The translations under genes and the position numbers were made by a program. Shown here piece by piece: positions 16,460-25,651 of a stretch of DNA of 64,000 nt; within the stretch, counting starts at the first letter, position 1; each line of letters begins with the position of its first letter. A model generated the notes under the pieces. It was not told the origin of the DNA. It searched no databases and was given only the letters and a program-made list of their open reading frames with translations. Source of the DNA: Gloeocapsa sp. PCC 7428 (GTDB lineage Bacteria > Cyanobacteriota > Cyanobacteriia > Cyanobacteriales > Chroococcidiopsidaceae); contig NC_019745.1 in the NCBI RefSeq assembly GCF_000317555.1, positions 5,336,001 through 5,400,000 on the forward strand. Reading direction: 5' to 3'.

Positions 16460-17812
16460 ATGACGAGTATGGCGGTTAAGGTTGATGGGGAGGCTTTTGT
16501 TGCTGCGTTGGGGGAGATTGAGGTGATTACTGATGCGGCGCAGGTGGCGAAGTTATCGCAGGATTATCATACTTTTAGTCCGATTTTGCAACGTCACTTG
16601 GCAGGGAAGGTTGGGGATATTGCGGTGCGCCCTGCTACCGAGGCGGAAGTTTTACAGGTGGCGGCGGTGTGCGCGCAGTATCGCGTTCCTGTGACGGTAC
16701 GAGGTGCGGGAACGGGTAATTATGGGCAATGCGTACCGTTGCATGGTGGCGTGATTTTGGATATGTCGCGGATGCAGCGAATTGGGTGGATTGAGAAGGG
16801 TGTGGCGCGCTTAGAAGCGGGGGTGAAGTTGGCGGTGTTGGATAAGAAGGCGCGGGAAAGCGGTTGGGAAATTCGCATGGCTCCTTCAACGTATCGTACA
16901 GCAACGATTGGGGGATTTATTGCGGGTGGTAGTGGGGGAATTGGTTCAATTACGTATGGACAATTACGCGATCGCGGTAATCTTTTGGCGCTAAAAGTGG
17001 TGACGCTAGAAGATGAACCTCGTACGATTGAGTTACGCGGTGATGACGTGCAGAAGGTGAATCACGCTTGGGGTGTGAATGGAATTATTACTGAGTTAGA
17101 AATTCCGCTTGCGCCTGCTTATCCTTGGGTGGAAGCGATCGTGACGTTTGATGATTTTATGACCGCTGCGCGTTTTGGGCAAGCTTTGGGTGATGCGGAT
17201 GGTATCGTTAAGAAATTGATAACAGTTTTTGCTGCACCGATTCCGGCTTATTTTGCGGCGTTACGCCAGTATCTTCCTGACGGAACTCACGCAGCTTTTT
17301 TGATGGTTGCTGAATCGAGTTTAGAATTACTGCCAGGGTTGATTCAAGAGTATGGCGGAAAGCTAACTTATCAAAAGTCAGCGCAGGATGCTGGTAAGGG
17401 AGTGAATTTAGGGGAATTTACTTGGAATCACACAACACTACACGCGCGTAGTGTCGATCCGTCGATGACTTATTTACAAAGTTTGTTTCCCGCAGATAAA
17501 TCATTACAAACTGTCGAGCAGATGTATCATCATTTTGGCGATGAGGTGATGATGCATTTAGAATTTATTCGAGTTAATGGTGTCGTTATTCCTGCGGCGT
17601 TGCAACTTGTGCGCTATACAACTGAAGAACGGTTAAATGAGATTATTCGCTATCACGAAGCGAACGGCGTGTTTATTGCTAATCCGCATACGTACATTAT
17701 TGAAGATGGCGGACGTAAACAAATGGACCCCGAACAGCTAAAGTTTAAACAAATGGTCGATCCTTATGGACTAATGAATCCTGGTAAGATCAAAGCTCTT
17801 ATGGCGAGTTAA
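16460..17812 (+). CDS. FAD-binding oxidoreductase (GlcD/PCMH type)
   Basis: About 450 residues. A PCMH-type FAD domain occupies the first half: IAVRPATEAEVLQVAAVCAQ, then VPVTVRGAGTGNYGQCVPLH, where the RGAGT-type loop grips the pyrophosphate, and later TATIGGFIAGGSGGIGSITY. The C-terminal half ends DPYGLMNPGKIKAL, the usual end of GlcD-like enzymes. It is likely a flavin-dependent 2-hydroxyacid or related dehydrogenase; the substrate is unknown. The frame opens at a TTG (16454), but ATG at 16460 is better spaced from AAAGAGG. It follows the importer permease by 48 bases and precedes rtcA by 5. Confidence 0.85.
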   Translation: MTSMAVKVDGEAFVAALGEIEVITDAAQVAKLSQDYHTFSPILQRHLAGKVGDIAVRPATEAEVLQVAAVCAQYRVPVTVRGAGTGNYGQCVPLHGGVILDMSRMQRIGWIEKGVARLEAGVKLAVLDKKARESGWEIRMAPSTYRTATIGGFIAGGSGGIGSITYGQLRDRGNLLALKVVTLEDEPRTIELRGDDVQKVNHAWGVNGIITELEIPLAPAYPWVEAIVTFDDFMTAARFGQALGDADGIVKKLITVFAAPIPAYFAALRQYLPDGTHAAFLMVAESSLELLPGLIQEYGGKLTYQKSAQDAGKGVNLGEFTWNHTTLHARSVDPSMTYLQSLFPADKSLQTVEQMYHHFGDEVMMHLEFIRVNGVVIPAALQLVRYTTEERLNEIIRYHEANGVFIANPHTYIIEDGGRKQMDPEQLKFKQMVDPYGLMNPGKIKALMAS

Positions 17813-17817
17813 GTAAC

Positions 17818-18891
17818 TTGCGTACGCAACAACATTCTGGTACTGCGGTGATTGACATTGACGGTTCTTATGGAGAAGGTGGCGGACAAGTTCTACGGAC
17901 TTCACTCAGTTTATCTGCAATTACTGGTCAAGCGGTACGCATTGAGCGCATTCGGGCGGGACGTAAAAAACCTGGATTAGCGGCTCAACATTTGACTGCG
18001 GTACGCGCAGTTGCAGCAATTTGTCACGCGGAGGTAACAGGTGACACATTGGGTTCGATGTCGCTAGAGTTTATTCCTAAGAGTGCTGTACAAGCCAGTC
18101 AATATCACTTTGATGTGACTACAGCACAAGCAGGTGGTTCTGCGGGTGCGGTGACTTTGGTATTGCAAACAATTCTTTTGCCGTTAGCGATCGCACCAGG
18201 TAATTCTGATGTCACACTACGCGGCGGAACTCATGTTCCTTTTAGCCCGCCACTCACGTATATCGAACAGGTTTACTTACCTCTGTTACGTCAAGTAGGA
18301 GTAGCAGCCGAGGTAACACTCAACGCCTGGGGCTGGTATCCGCAAGGTAGAGGTGAGGTACAATTGCAAGTTCGCGGTAATAGTAAACTCAGTGAAATTA
18401 ATTTACTAGAAAGAGGTGAATTGCAGCAGGTGCGTGGATTGGCGGTAGTCACTGAATTACCTTCACACATTCCGCAACGCATGGCAAGTCGCGCTGAAAA
18501 TTTGTTACGTCAAGCGCATCTTAAAGCTACCATAACACCGTCACGCGAAAAGGGAATTGCCCCTGGTGCAGGGATTTTTCTGACTGCTGAATATGCAAAC
18601 ACTCGTGCTGGATTTGGTGCCTTAGGGCGTGTAGGTTTAGCCGCAGAGAAAGTCGCAGAAATGGCGTGTGTAGAGTTGTTAAATTTCCACGACACAGGCG
18701 CACCTGTTGATGTTCACTTAGCAGATCAGTTACTATTACCAGCAGCGTTAGCTATGCAACCAAGTCACTATCGAGTTGCAGAAATTAGCCCTCATTTGAC
18801 GACGAATGCGTGGGTAATTGAGCAATTTGGTGTAGCGCGAGTGAATATTAATGCAAGCGAGAAGGTAGTTGCGATCGCACCTCTACCTTAG
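17818..18891 (+). CDS. rtcA: RNA 3'-terminal phosphate cyclase
   Basis: 357 residues, full length for RtcA, which uses ATP to turn an RNA 3'-phosphate into a 2',3'-cyclic phosphate through an enzyme-AMP intermediate. Signatures: IDGSYGEGGGQVLRTSLSLS near the N-terminus, TTAQAGGSAGAVTLVLQTIL, LRGGTHVPFSPPLTYIEQVY, and PVDVHLADQLLLPAALA, whose His is the expected adenylation site. No rtcB or rtcR is in the window. The TTG start at 17818 is 5 bases after the oxidase stop; a GTG at 17848 is an alternative. RNA repair or RNA end processing is the likely role, with a 2'-5' RNA ligase-like gene 158 bases downstream. Confidence 0.93.
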   Translation: MRTQQHSGTAVIDIDGSYGEGGGQVLRTSLSLSAITGQAVRIERIRAGRKKPGLAAQHLTAVRAVAAICHAEVTGDTLGSMSLEFIPKSAVQASQYHFDVTTAQAGGSAGAVTLVLQTILLPLAIAPGNSDVTLRGGTHVPFSPPLTYIEQVYLPLLRQVGVAAEVTLNAWGWYPQGRGEVQLQVRGNSKLSEINLLERGELQQVRGLAVVTELPSHIPQRMASRAENLLRQAHLKATITPSREKGIAPGAGIFLTAEYANTRAGFGALGRVGLAAEKVAEMACVELLNFHDTGAPVDVHLADQLLLPAALAMQPSHYRVAEISPHLTTNAWVIEQFGVARVNINASEKVVAIAPLP

Positions 18892-19049
18892 CCCAAATTT
18901 TAAACTTAGCTGGAGAATGAAAATATATTTTTTAGATTAGGTGATGGGTAATGGGGAACGCGAAAAGCTTTTAGCACTTGGCAATTAGCATTTAGCAATC
19001 AAACAACCGCTAATCAATAATCGTTGTTTAATTACCTGTTACTAACCAT

Positions 19050-19568
19050 ATGTCATCACCGCTTATTCTGACACTCAAACTCGATCGCATAACCTTTGAT
19101 TTTTTCAATGAATTGCGTCAGCAGCACTTTCCACCGGAAAGAAACTTCCTTCCTGCACACATCACGCTTTTTCATGCACTTCCAGGCGAAGAAGAACTAT
19201 CAATTCAGCAGACTTTACAAAACCTCTCTACAGACACTGCATCCTTACCACTGCTTTTCTCAAAGCCGCGCTTTTTGGGTAAGGGTGTCGCCATAGAAGT
19301 GAAATGTTCTGAATTGGTTCAACTGCGTCAACAACTTGCTACAACTTGGAATATGTGGCTAAGTAAGCAAGATCAGCAGCGATATCAACCGCACGTCACA
19401 ATTCAAAATAAAGTGACATCTGAGGAAGCGCGTCAACTTTATAACCAGCTTGTTAGTAATTGGGCCTCTATTAACGGATATGGCGAAGGGCTGTTACTCT
19501 GGTATTACAAAGGCGGACCTTGGGAGTTGGCAGGTGAATTTAACTTTGAACGCGGTGCGATCGCTTAA
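19050..19568 (+). CDS. 2'-5' RNA ligase / cyclic phosphodiesterase-like protein
   Basis: 172 residues of the 2H phosphoesterase superfamily. The two catalytic tetrapeptides are seen as HITLFHALPG (about residues 33-42) and HVTIQNKV (about residue 116), with the usual spacing of roughly 80 residues. Family members open 2',3'-cyclic phosphates or 2'-5' linkages. The upstream neighbour RtcA makes 2',3'-cyclic RNA ends, so the two could act on the same substrates (inference). An ordinary ATG start is used, and the creatininase-family gene begins 9 bases after this stop. Confidence 0.85.
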   Translation: MSSPLILTLKLDRITFDFFNELRQQHFPPERNFLPAHITLFHALPGEEELSIQQTLQNLSTDTASLPLLFSKPRFLGKGVAIEVKCSELVQLRQQLATTWNMWLSKQDQQRYQPHVTIQNKVTSEEARQLYNQLVSNWASINGYGEGLLLWYYKGGPWELAGEFNFERGAIA

Positions 19569-19577
19569 ATTGTAGAG

Positions 19578-20402
19578 ATGATGCACAGTTTCATTCCACC
19601 ACAACGATTTTTTCCTTATCTGACTTGGACTGACATTCAAGCAATGCCAAATAAACAGGATGTCGTCTTAGTTCAACCTGTCGGCGCTATTGAACAACAT
19701 GGTCCGCATTTACCTTTGATCGTCGATGCTGCAATTGGTACGGCAGTTTTGGGAAAAGCATTAGAAAAACTTGATGCAAGTATTCCTGCGTATGCGTTAC
19801 CAACATTGTACTACGGCAAATCAAACGAACATTGGCATTTCCCTGGCACGATCGCTCTTAGTGCCCAAACGCTACTATCAACTTTAATTGAAATTGCCGA
19901 AAGCCTTTACCGCGCAGGATTTCGCAAACTCGTATTGATGAACTCGCACGGCGGACAACCGCAAGTTATGGAAATTGCAGCGCGGGATTTGCACGTCAAG
20001 TATGAAGATTTTCTAGTATTTCCATTGTTTACCTGGCGCGTTCCGCACGCTGTTAATGAATTACTTTCACTCAAAGAACAGCAACTAGGAATTCATGCGG
20101 GAGATGCAGAAACGAGTTTGATGCTATCGATTTTGCCCGAACAGGTGAAGATGCAAGCTGCGATCGCTGAATACCCAGAATTACCAGAAGATAGTTTACT
20201 TTCAATGGAAGGTAAGTTACCTTTCGCGTGGACAACTCGCGATTTGAGTCGTAGTGGTGTACTAGGCGATCCGACAGTGGCGACGAAGGAAAAAGGCGAT
20301 CGCATTCTCGAATCTGTCTCGGATGGTTGGGTAAAAGCGATCGCAGACATCTATAAGTTTCGTCAGCCGCAGGCTTGGCATAATAGAGACAGTACCCTTT
20401 AG
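19578..20402 (+). CDS. Creatininase-family metal amidohydrolase
   Basis: 274 residues. The family motif QPVGAIEQHGPHLPLIVDAA supplies metal-binding Glu, His and Asp; MNSHGGQPQVMEIAARDL supplies the NSHGG loop; and GIHAGDAETSLML supplies the HAGxxET motif. The group covers creatininase, dipeptide-processing MftE-like enzymes and FAPy deformylase (ArfB), which acts in flavin/deazaflavin metabolism. The similarity alone does not decide between them. Its position 9 bases after the 2H phosphoesterase suggests co-transcription. Confidence 0.85.
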   Translation: MMHSFIPPQRFFPYLTWTDIQAMPNKQDVVLVQPVGAIEQHGPHLPLIVDAAIGTAVLGKALEKLDASIPAYALPTLYYGKSNEHWHFPGTIALSAQTLLSTLIEIAESLYRAGFRKLVLMNSHGGQPQVMEIAARDLHVKYEDFLVFPLFTWRVPHAVNELLSLKEQQLGIHAGDAETSLMLSILPEQVKMQAAIAEYPELPEDSLLSMEGKLPFAWTTRDLSRSGVLGDPTVATKEKGDRILESVSDGWVKAIADIYKFRQPQAWHNRDSTL

Positions 20403-20436
20403 GGTTGTTTGTTATATCTTTATCAAAACTTCCCCA

Positions 20437-20934
20437 ATGAACACATCAGACAACAAAATGACTCGCGTATATCATCAGGAAGATATTCAGCAAATTTTGC
20501 AAATCGCGATTTCTCGCCAAGCGCATGAAGGCGAATTTACGCGAGAACAGTTAGTAGAAATTGCTGCTGAGTTAGAAATTACCCCTGAGTGCTTGCAAGC
20601 TGCTGAAAGAGAATGGCAATTGCAACAAGCTGATTTGCACAAACGCCAAGCTTTCAATCTGCATCGTCGCCGCAACTTACAAAAGGGTTTCGGTAATTAT
20701 GCGATTGTTAACTCTTTTTTCCTGCTCCTCAATTTTATCAGTGCAGGTGAACTTTCTTGGTCATTATATATTGCTTTATTTTGGGGTGTAGGGCTTGCAT
20801 TGAATACCTGGAATACTTTCCAAACTCAAGGCGAAGAATACGAAAAAGCTTATCGCCGTTGGTATCGTAGCCGCCAAATCAAACAATCTGTGAATTCCTT
20901 AGTCGATCGCTGTCTTAAAGCCTGGCAAACATGA
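20437..20934 (+). CDS. 2TM-domain protein
   Basis: 165 residues. The N-terminal third is a helical region, YHQEDIQQILQIAISRQAHE, that resembles SHOCT- or UBA-like small helical domains and continues with an ELEITPECLQAAEREW helix often found before 2TM domains. Residues about 85-125 form two short hydrophobic helices (YAIVNSFFLLLNFISAG and SLYIALFWGVGLALNTWNTF) and the end is basic and aromatic. 2TM proteins are common in cyanobacteria without a known function. It is convergent with the exopolysaccharide operon, whose last stop is 8 bases away. Confidence 0.75.
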   Translation: MNTSDNKMTRVYHQEDIQQILQIAISRQAHEGEFTREQLVEIAAELEITPECLQAAEREWQLQQADLHKRQAFNLHRRRNLQKGFGNYAIVNSFFLLLNFISAGELSWSLYIALFWGVGLALNTWNTFQTQGEEYEKAYRRWYRSRQIKQSVNSLVDRCLKAWQT

Positions 20935-20941
20935 TGCAATG

Positions 20942-22210
20942 CTAGGCATTCTGTCGTTTACGAAAAACATAGCTTGTTGTCCAATAGATAAATAAGGGGA
21001 TAGTGATAACGTGAACTAACAAAACACTCGTAGCTACTCCCAAAGCTTGCCCATGAATTCCAATCAGCAACGCTACGCTAAAGATAGTTGTAAATAAGAT
21101 ATTCCAGTATAAATCTAAATTAGGCTTGCCTATCGCGACGAGTAATAGCGAAGCAGCATCAGCAAATGCGCGTGGAATTGCAGATAAACAAATTAACATT
21201 AAAATTGGAATTGCTACTACCCATTGCTGACCAAAAACAATTGGCACATATAAGGGAGCTAAGCTTGTTTGTAGAATGACTAAAGGGATAATAATTGTAG
21301 CGATCGCTTTACGGCTGTGCGCGTAGTGTTTTTTAAGTTCCAACTGATTTGATCTTGCGGCGCATAGATGTGGAAATAAAGCAGTATTTAAAACAGTGAT
21401 GAAACTCAAACTAATTCCTAATCCTGCATTGAAACCGAAGAAATATAAGCCTAATTCTTTAATTCCTAAAAAGCGACCGACTATTAAATAATCCAAATTA
21501 TTTCTGAGTGTTTTTAGGAGATGCGTGCCAAAAATATTTTTACCAAAAATAAAGAACTCTTTCCAATACTTTGTTGTAATATTTTTCGTTGGACGCCATG
21601 AATGATAATGATAGTATATAAAAATATCAATAGGAGCAACCAAAACCCAAGACAATACAAATGACCACACTCCCATACCTAAAACCGCAAAAATTCCTAG
21701 CAAACTATAGCTAGTAAAGTTTTTGATTGTATTGCTAATAGCGCAAACTTTAAGCTTATTTTCTTTTTGGATCATAATACATTGAATTGCGGCTAAAGGC
21801 CATATCAAATAGGGAATTGCTGCTACACAAATTGGAAAAATCAAGCGAGTCTCGTTGTAGAACCAAGCAATCGGAAAAGCAGCAAGACACTGGATAATAA
21901 ATATACCTGTATAAATAATCCAATTTAACCAATACGCTGAGTTACACAACTGCTTGACATCTCTATCAGATTGAATAATTTTTGCACCGATTCCTACTTC
22001 CATCAGTATGCGTGCAAACTCATTAATTGTCGTAACAATTGCTATTAAACCGTAGTCATAGGGTGTTAAGAAGCGTGCAGCGATCGCAGTAACGCCTATA
22101 CGAAACACTCGCGTAATTATTTCTGCACTACTTAGCCAACCTAGATTAGAAATAAACTGGTTAGATAACTTTTGTCTTAGCTTAGTAATAGGTTGTTCAA
22201 TAAAACTCAC
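20942..22210 (-). CDS. Oligosaccharide flippase (Wzx-like)
   Basis: 422 residues with about twelve membrane helices, of the polysaccharide-transport MATE/MVF superfamily. The N-terminus LGWLSSAEIITRVFRIGVTA and the following YGLIAIVTTINEFARILMEV are typical of lipopolysaccharide/lipid-linked repeat-unit flippases. It should move lipid-linked sugar repeat units across the plasma membrane. The start is a GTG at 22210 with AGAAAGG just upstream. It is the last gene of the eight-gene polysaccharide operon; 165 AT-rich bases separate it from the preceding glycosyltransferase. Confidence 0.88.
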   Translation of the reverse strand: MSFIEQPITKLRQKLSNQFISNLGWLSSAEIITRVFRIGVTAIAARFLTPYDYGLIAIVTTINEFARILMEVGIGAKIIQSDRDVKQLCNSAYWLNWIIYTGIFIIQCLAAFPIAWFYNETRLIFPICVAAIPYLIWPLAAIQCIMIQKENKLKVCAISNTIKNFTSYSLLGIFAVLGMGVWSFVLSWVLVAPIDIFIYYHYHSWRPTKNITTKYWKEFFIFGKNIFGTHLLKTLRNNLDYLIVGRFLGIKELGLYFFGFNAGLGISLSFITVLNTALFPHLCAARSNQLELKKHYAHSRKAIATIIIPLVILQTSLAPLYVPIVFGQQWVVAIPILMLICLSAIPRAFADAASLLLVAIGKPNLDLYWNILFTTIFSVALLIGIHGQALGVATSVLLVHVITIPLFIYWTTSYVFRKRQNA

Positions 22211-22375
22211 TACCTTTCTAACCCCCAGATTTTTTTATGCTCTTGAATTGGTAATATTGTGTGTTTTTATCAAGATTAGTGAATCTAAAAAATCTTTTTA
22301 TTAATAACAAAAACTCTGATTTCATAAGAAACGAATTATATCAAGGTTTTATTAAAATATAAATTTATACTTCTT

Positions 22376-23335
22376 CTAACCTTGAGTGCGAATAGTATAG
22401 CTAGCACCAAAGTGAGTAATTTTTTTAGCAATATCAGGTGAAAAGAGTTGCATCAACAACCATTTGGCAAAGTAGCGTTGTGTTGTTCTACTAAGTAAAA
22501 TTTTCGGGTGTAGGCGTACTGCTAGCTGTAGCTTTTGTCCAATCTGTTTAATATCTTCCGCACTGGTAACTTGAGTGAAATGTAACCCCGCCAAATATTG
22601 ATAAAGATTGGCTAAATTTTGATTTTTTAACGATTGAAGGTGAGAAGGTACAGCAGCAAAAACAGAATCAATAACAGCAAGAAGGCGCTGTTCCATCAGT
22701 ACAACCTGCGCGGATGCGGAAGTTGGTGACTGACGATAGAAAACTTGTGGTTTGGGAACAACGACAAACTCGACAACCTGCGCCAAGCGCACAAACAACT
22801 CCCAATCTTCACCATGCGTCAGTGTCGCGTCAAAGCCACCGACAAGTTCCAACGCATCACGACGCACCAACGCATTAGAACCGCTGTAGAGGAAATTGCG
22901 CACTAACAACGGTGCATACACATTTCCTGTAAACCACACGGGTGGTGCAGCATGAATCATTGTCGCCGACTCATTCATAAAATACGTCCAACTGTACGCC
23001 ACTCCAGCATCGGGGTGTTGTTCTAACGCTGCCACTTGACACGCAAGTTTGTCCGCACTCCATAAGTCATCTGCATCTAAAAACGCCAGATACTCGCCTT
23101 GGGCGTGGGCGATACCGCGATTGCGTGCTACTGATACTCCCGCATTCGTGTAACGATGCACTTGCATTCGTGGTTCTTGGATGCGGCTAAGTAATTCACT
23201 CGTGCGATCGCACGATCCATCATCGATGACAATCACTTCCCAATCGCGCAACGTTTGTTGTTGGACGCTGGCAAGCGCTGCGACGATTGTTTGCTCCGCG
23301 TTGTATGCTGGTACTATTACTGTTACTTTTGGCAT
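22376..23335 (-). CDS. Glycosyltransferase family 2 (copy A of a near-identical pair)
   Basis: 319 residues. GT-A fold glycosyltransferase with VTVIVPAYNAEQTIVAALAS, the nucleotide-binding WEVIVIDDGSCDRT and the metal-binding FLDADDLWS. Residues 1 to about 230 are almost identical to the GT2 encoded at 24644-25612, with only a few substitutions such as ALASVQ/AIASVQ and LWSADK/LWSTDK. After VVLMEQRLL the two proteins diverge completely. This points to recent duplication or gene conversion limited to the catalytic part. It probably adds one sugar to the exopolysaccharide repeat unit. Confidence 0.9.
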   Translation of the reverse strand: MPKVTVIVPAYNAEQTIVAALASVQQQTLRDWEVIVIDDGSCDRTSELLSRIQEPRMQVHRYTNAGVSVARNRGIAHAQGEYLAFLDADDLWSADKLACQVAALEQHPDAGVAYSWTYFMNESATMIHAAPPVWFTGNVYAPLLVRNFLYSGSNALVRRDALELVGGFDATLTHGEDWELFVRLAQVVEFVVVPKPQVFYRQSPTSASAQVVLMEQRLLAVIDSVFAAVPSHLQSLKNQNLANLYQYLAGLHFTQVTSAEDIKQIGQKLQLAVRLHPKILLSRTTQRYFAKWLLMQLFSPDIAKKITHFGASYTIRTQG

Positions 23336-23339
23336 AAAG

Positions 23340-24605
23340 TTAAGTTGTGCGATCGCGTATTAGTAATTCTTCTACTTCGCTAGAAGCGAGCATTTGAGCT
23401 AAAAGTTTTTGCAATTGCATTGTGTCAACTACCATGTCGCTATCGTGATAACGAAATGCCGTATAAGGTGAGTGACATTGAAGATACCCATATTGAAAAC
23501 CTAAACCCCGTGCTAAATTAGCAAAACACGGCGATACAGATATACCAAATAATTCAATTAAAGTAAGATTTTGTGCGAAAATGATATTAGTTAAACCTGC
23601 CCCATGGGGCGCAACAACTATTGTTGCTTGTGCAAATAATCTTACTTCGTCATCGAAGTTCATTTCTTCAAGAACGTAAGCGACAAATCCAAAATTCGCC
23701 AACGTTGCAATGACATCATTTTCATTAATAATTCGTCGTCCTTCTGCGTGACGACGAGAGATAAATATTCTAGATGAAAAACGCTTATTCTCTGTCTTAG
23801 ACAGGTTACGAAGCATCCGTTCGCGAATCCAACGACTTGCTGAAGGCGATTCTACGCTATATACCTTGTCGTAATGCCGTCGAAATGATGAGATGACTAA
23901 TTTTTCTACTCGTAGCCTTGATTGATTCCATTGAATGCAGTCTTGTGGTTGGTAGCCTAAAAGTTTGAGGGAATCTATTTGCCATGCAGTAGGGTTAGCA
24001 TCAATAATCAATTTAGGCTTTATCCCTGTTTGTTGTTGATAAAATTCAATTCCTTCTAATCGTGTTAAACAATCTATAATCCAGTGCCAATAATTTTTGC
24101 TCCAGGCATTTATCAATGAACAAGCAGTATCTATTTGTGGAGTCTTGTCAGCTAAGAAACTTTTTATAGCTAAAGCCCGTATGGCTACACTGCCCTCTAG
24201 ATGGTTTTGCTGGCAATGGTATGGTGTTGTTGTCTCTAAGATGATATTCTGATTTACATCAAAGCCAACGGCTGCTGGCCCTGCCAAGTATGCATTATTA
24301 ATCTCACAAATAAAAGGCGGCTCGATTTTAATAATAAAAGGTTGAATTTTATTATCAATATTTGCTACTTTGTCTAATGTTTCTGGTTCATTAGCAATAA
24401 CCAATTCTTCAAGATTAAAGTGCAAAAGCTGATATTGCTCTGCATTATTGACTAATGTATCTCTTGTTATAATAGTTAAACCCAGCTTTTTGTAAAGATA
24501 AAAGATTGGTTTGCGAAGGAAAGACTTTACCTGAACTCGATAAAGCATCCTAAGCCGACTTAAAATTTTATCTACTTGTGTTTGAAGCGAGATAAAAATT
24601 ATCAC
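23340..24605 (-). CDS. Glycosyltransferase family 61 protein
   Basis: 421 residues with the DUF563/GT61 pattern: SLINAWSKNYWHWIIDCLTR near the middle, then FISRRHAEGRRIINENDVIA, and VVAPHGAGLTNIIFAQNLTL followed by IELFG, the hallmark of the family. These are glycosyltransferases found in bacterial surface polysaccharide clusters and in plants. The start is GTG at 24605 with AAGGAAA at suitable distance. It lies between the two near-identical GT2 genes, 4 bases upstream of copy A. Confidence 0.85.
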   Translation of the reverse strand: MIIFISLQTQVDKILSRLRMLYRVQVKSFLRKPIFYLYKKLGLTIITRDTLVNNAEQYQLLHFNLEELVIANEPETLDKVANIDNKIQPFIIKIEPPFICEINNAYLAGPAAVGFDVNQNIILETTTPYHCQQNHLEGSVAIRALAIKSFLADKTPQIDTACSLINAWSKNYWHWIIDCLTRLEGIEFYQQQTGIKPKLIIDANPTAWQIDSLKLLGYQPQDCIQWNQSRLRVEKLVISSFRRHYDKVYSVESPSASRWIRERMLRNLSKTENKRFSSRIFISRRHAEGRRIINENDVIATLANFGFVAYVLEEMNFDDEVRLFAQATIVVAPHGAGLTNIIFAQNLTLIELFGISVSPCFANLARGLGFQYGYLQCHSPYTAFRYHDSDMVVDTMQLQKLLAQMLASSEVEELLIRDRTT

Positions 24606-24643
24606 TTCTGATTTCCTTTTTATTGGTTACGAGAAAACAGTAA

Positions 24644-25612
24644 TCAGTAGTCAAAAGATACTTTAGTAGCTCGTTTTTTACTCATAAAGCTTAAAAGATA
24701 ACTAGCAAGCTTGTAGGAGAAAAATCTGATAAAAAGTAGCTTAAATAATAGAATTAGAGTATGATTAGTTAGTAAGGTTTGTGGATAAACGCGAACTGCC
24801 TTCCACAACATTTGTTGCGCTTGTTTAGCACCATTATGACTAGAAACGCGCTTTAAAGATAATTGTATTAAAGACTGATAAGCATTTGCTAAACATTGTT
24901 TTTTTAAGCATTGCAACGGCAAAGGGACAGCAGCAAAGACGCGATCAATGACTGGAAGAAGGCGCTGTTCCATCAGTACAACCTGCGCGGATGCGGAAGT
25001 TGGTGACTGACGATAGAAAACTTGTGGTTTGGGAACAACGACAAACTCGACAACCGCCGCCAAGCGCACAAACAACTCCCAATCTTCACCATGCGTCAGT
25101 GTCGCGTCAAAGCCACCGACAAGTTCCAACGCATCACGACGCACCAACGCATTAGAACCGCTGTAGAGGAAATTGCGCACTAACAACGGTGCATACACAT
25201 TTCCTGTAAACCACACTGGTGGTGCAGCATGAATCATCGTCGCGGTGTCGTTCATAAAATACGTCCAACTGTACGCCACTCCAGCATCGGGGTGTTGTTC
25301 TAACGCTGCCACTTGACACGCAAGCTTGTCAGTACTCCACAAGTCATCTGCATCTAAAAACGCAAGATACTCGCCTTGGGCGTGCGCAATCCCGCGATTG
25401 CGTGCTACTGATACTCCCGCATTCGTGTAACGATGCACTTGCATTCGTGGTTCTTGGATGCGACTGAGTAATTCACTCGTGCGATCGCACGATCCATCAT
25501 CGATGACAATCACTTCCCAATCGCGCAACGTTTGTTGTTGGACGCTGGCGATCGCTGCGACGATCGTTTGCTCCGCGTTGTATGCTGGTACTATTACTGT
25601 TACTTTTGGCAT
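24644..25612 (-). CDS. Glycosyltransferase family 2 (copy B of a near-identical pair)
   Basis: 322 residues. Same GT-A core as the gene at 22376-23335: IVPAYNAEQTIVAAIAS, VIDDGSCDRT, FLDADDLWST. DNA identity of the two genes is very high up to about 24960, where both encode VVLMEQRLL, and then breaks off. The C-terminal 85 residues are unrelated and more hydrophobic (LILLFKLLFIRFFSYKLAS), perhaps a membrane-associating tail. Acceptor choice may therefore differ between the copies. It is part of the exopolysaccharide operon. Confidence 0.9.
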   Translation of the reverse strand: MPKVTVIVPAYNAEQTIVAAIASVQQQTLRDWEVIVIDDGSCDRTSELLSRIQEPRMQVHRYTNAGVSVARNRGIAHAQGEYLAFLDADDLWSTDKLACQVAALEQHPDAGVAYSWTYFMNDTATMIHAAPPVWFTGNVYAPLLVRNFLYSGSNALVRRDALELVGGFDATLTHGEDWELFVRLAAVVEFVVVPKPQVFYRQSPTSASAQVVLMEQRLLPVIDRVFAAVPLPLQCLKKQCLANAYQSLIQLSLKRVSSHNGAKQAQQMLWKAVRVYPQTLLTNHTLILLFKLLFIRFFSYKLASYLLSFMSKKRATKVSFDY

Positions 25613-25651
25613 TGTAACTTTTATAAATTGTAGAGTACTTGAATTAATGCC

